Shown here: in pieces, positions 6,567-7,176 of the stretch | Layout of the letters: each line of letters begins with the position of its first letter | How positions within the stretch are numbered: the stretch's first letter is position 1 | Origin: Christensenella sp. UBA4263 | Lineage (GTDB): Bacteria; Bacillota; Clostridia; Christensenellales; Aristaeellaceae | Direction: 5' to 3' | NCBI GenBank assembly: GCA_002395225.1 | Contig: DGWH01000053.1 | Location: forward strand, 1,693-8,868 | DNA: 7,176 nucleotides | Position numbers and translations under genes: made by a program | The notes under the pieces: generated by a model | Database searches by the model: none | Seen by the model: the letters and a program-made list of their open reading frames with translations, nothing else | Told to the model about the DNA's origin: nothing

Positions 6567-6797
6567 TAGAATTCCGGCCGCATCAGCCTGTTTTGGCGCT
6601 TTTGGTGCTTGACAAACTGACAAATCTTTCCTCTCTGGCCAGAGAGACAGCGCATGCGGAAGCGCGGGGAAACCGTTTCTGCCGGTCGTTTTCATTTTTA
6701 GGCGGATTTCATATGATCCCAAAGCAGAATCACAACGCTTTTTTTCATCTATCCATTTTGTATATACTTTTTATTTAAAAGTTTTTTCCAAAAACTG
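6567..6797. other. Intergenic region between divergent promoters, with a palindrome and AT-rich upstream sequence
   Basis: No supported gene lies here. Small open frames on both strands lack ribosome binding sites. It contains TTGACA (6609-6614) within a TGACAAAC-TGACAAA direct repeat, a perfect 16-bp palindrome (6631-6646), a CGCATGCG palindrome near 6652-6659, and a strongly AT-rich stretch (about 6735-6797) that could act as an UP element for the plus-strand gene. Confidence 0.5.
6631..6646. promoter_or_regulatory. Perfect 16-bp palindrome, possible operator
   Basis: CTCTCTGG/CCAGAGAG is a perfect dyad with no T-run on either side. It sits between two divergent promoters but some 65 bases beyond the -35 of the DUF1508 promoter and 150 bases from the other one. 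A dimeric regulator site is possible; no regulator gene is visible. Confidence 0.35.
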
Positions 6798-6826
6798 TTG
6801 AAATTTCCTTTAAAAGACTGTATATT
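6798..6826 (+). promoter_or_regulatory. Promoter of the 87-residue gene
   Basis: TTGAAA (6798-6803) and TATATT (6821-6826) are spaced by 17 bases. An inverted repeat AGTTTTT-TCC-AAAAACT (6780-6796) abuts the -35, and AT-rich sequence lies upstream. The predicted start is near 6833, giving a leader of about 37 bases. Confidence 0.7.
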
Positions 6827-6854
6827 ATCCATATCGATTCCAATCCTTGTGATC

Positions 6855-6860
6855 AGGAGG
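6855..6860 (+). promoter_or_regulatory. Ribosome binding site fixing the start of the 87-residue gene
   Basis: AGGAGG lies 9 bases before the ATG at 6870. It excludes the longer in-frame start at 6798, which overlaps the promoter. Confidence 0.85.
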
Positions 6861-6869
6861 CGCATACTC

Positions 6870-7133
6870 ATGAAAGATAAACAGGATCTGACAAGGCTGA
6901 TGAACACCCGCAGCGCGTCCCGCGGAAATGAATACAATGTCTTCATTCAATCCTGTCTGGACGAAATCCGCTCGAAGCCTGAGGATATCAGTGATGTCTT
7001 TTTCCGCATTTCAAGATGGGATGACTCCTGCCGGCATTTTATCATGCATGATATCCGCGAGGAAATCACCCATGATTCCGACAGCGTTGCCCATGCAGTC
7101 GATCTGCTGGCAGAAAAGCTGTGCATCGCCTGA
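6870..7133 (+). CDS. Hypothetical protein, 87 aa
   Basis: Not recognised. The protein is small, soluble-looking and rich in charged residues. It has an N-terminal basic/polar stretch (1-20) and likely helices at about 21-36, 38-50, 56-68 and 71-86. Residues C29, C54 and C85 do not form a metal-binding spacing; the motif RISRWDDSCRHFIMHDIREE is the most distinctive part. No signal peptide or membrane segment is visible. The ATG at 6870 is chosen for its ideal AGGAGG site and because the upstream in-frame start would lie within the promoter. A 5-bp hairpin (7139-7151) follows the stop but has no T-run in the window, so it may be followed by a further gene. Real by promoter, ribosome binding site and frame quality; function unknown. 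Confidence 0.8.
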   Translation: MKDKQDLTRLMNTRSASRGNEYNVFIQSCLDEIRSKPEDISDVFFRISRWDDSCRHFIMHDIREEITHDSDSVAHAVDLLAEKLCIA

Positions 7134-7176
7134 TGTCAGCCGGTGCCCGGCAGATAACAGCCCCGGACCATTCGCG

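Noticed and set aside
6440..6778. Short open frames in the intergenic region (6593-6778 plus; 6440-6655 and 6468-6722 minus)
   Set aside because: The plus frame starts at a TTG without a ribosome binding site; the minus frames overlap the DUF1508 promoter and start codon.

Overview
The window looks like chromosomal DNA from a Gram-positive, low-to-mid GC Firmicute. The signs are strong AGGAG-type ribosome binding sites, sigma-A-like promoters with 17-base spacers, a secreted BspA-type leucine-rich-repeat protein, and a MATE transporter with Firmicutes-type sequence. A gut or oral lineage such as Erysipelotrichaceae or Clostridia would fit, but this is an impression and no marker gene is present to settle it.

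Layout from right to left. A small plus-strand gene (6870-7133, 87 aa, not recognised) has its own good promoter. It is divergent from a minus-strand gene for a two-domain DUF1508 (YegP-like) protein (6088-6486), which has an extended -10 promoter and a textbook intrinsic terminator (6045-6072). Next on the minus strand is a complete MATE-family efflux transporter (4572-5969). The last and largest gene starts at 4205 on the minus strand and stays open for 1401 codons to the left edge, so its C-terminus is missing. It encodes a very large secreted surface protein: signal peptide, a short BspA-type LRR block, an Arg/Gly-rich linker, a Pro/Lys/Thr spacer, about 660 residues of degenerate Thr/Tyr/Asp/Gly beta-strand repeats, and about 480 residues of Glu/Asp/Thr/Pro-rich low-complexity sequence.

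The most unusual part is the roughly 280-base untranslated leader of the surface-protein gene. Between a consensus TATAAT box (4494-4499) and the start codon lie a 9-bp hairpin and two tandem copies of an ~89-base module (4210-4387). The two copies are nearly identical in their flanks, including a perfect 7-bp hairpin, but diverged in one internal stem-loop segment. Each module ends in the GCAAAGGAG sequence that serves as the ribosome binding site in the last copy. I do not recognise it as any known riboswitch. It is the best candidate here for an undescribed cis-regulatory RNA or a dispersed repeat.

No functional pathway links the genes. Each appears to be a separate transcription unit, except that MATE lacks a clear promoter of its own and may rely on weak initiation or read-through from the DUF1508 gene. 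There is no tRNA, rRNA, CRISPR array or recognisable mobile element.
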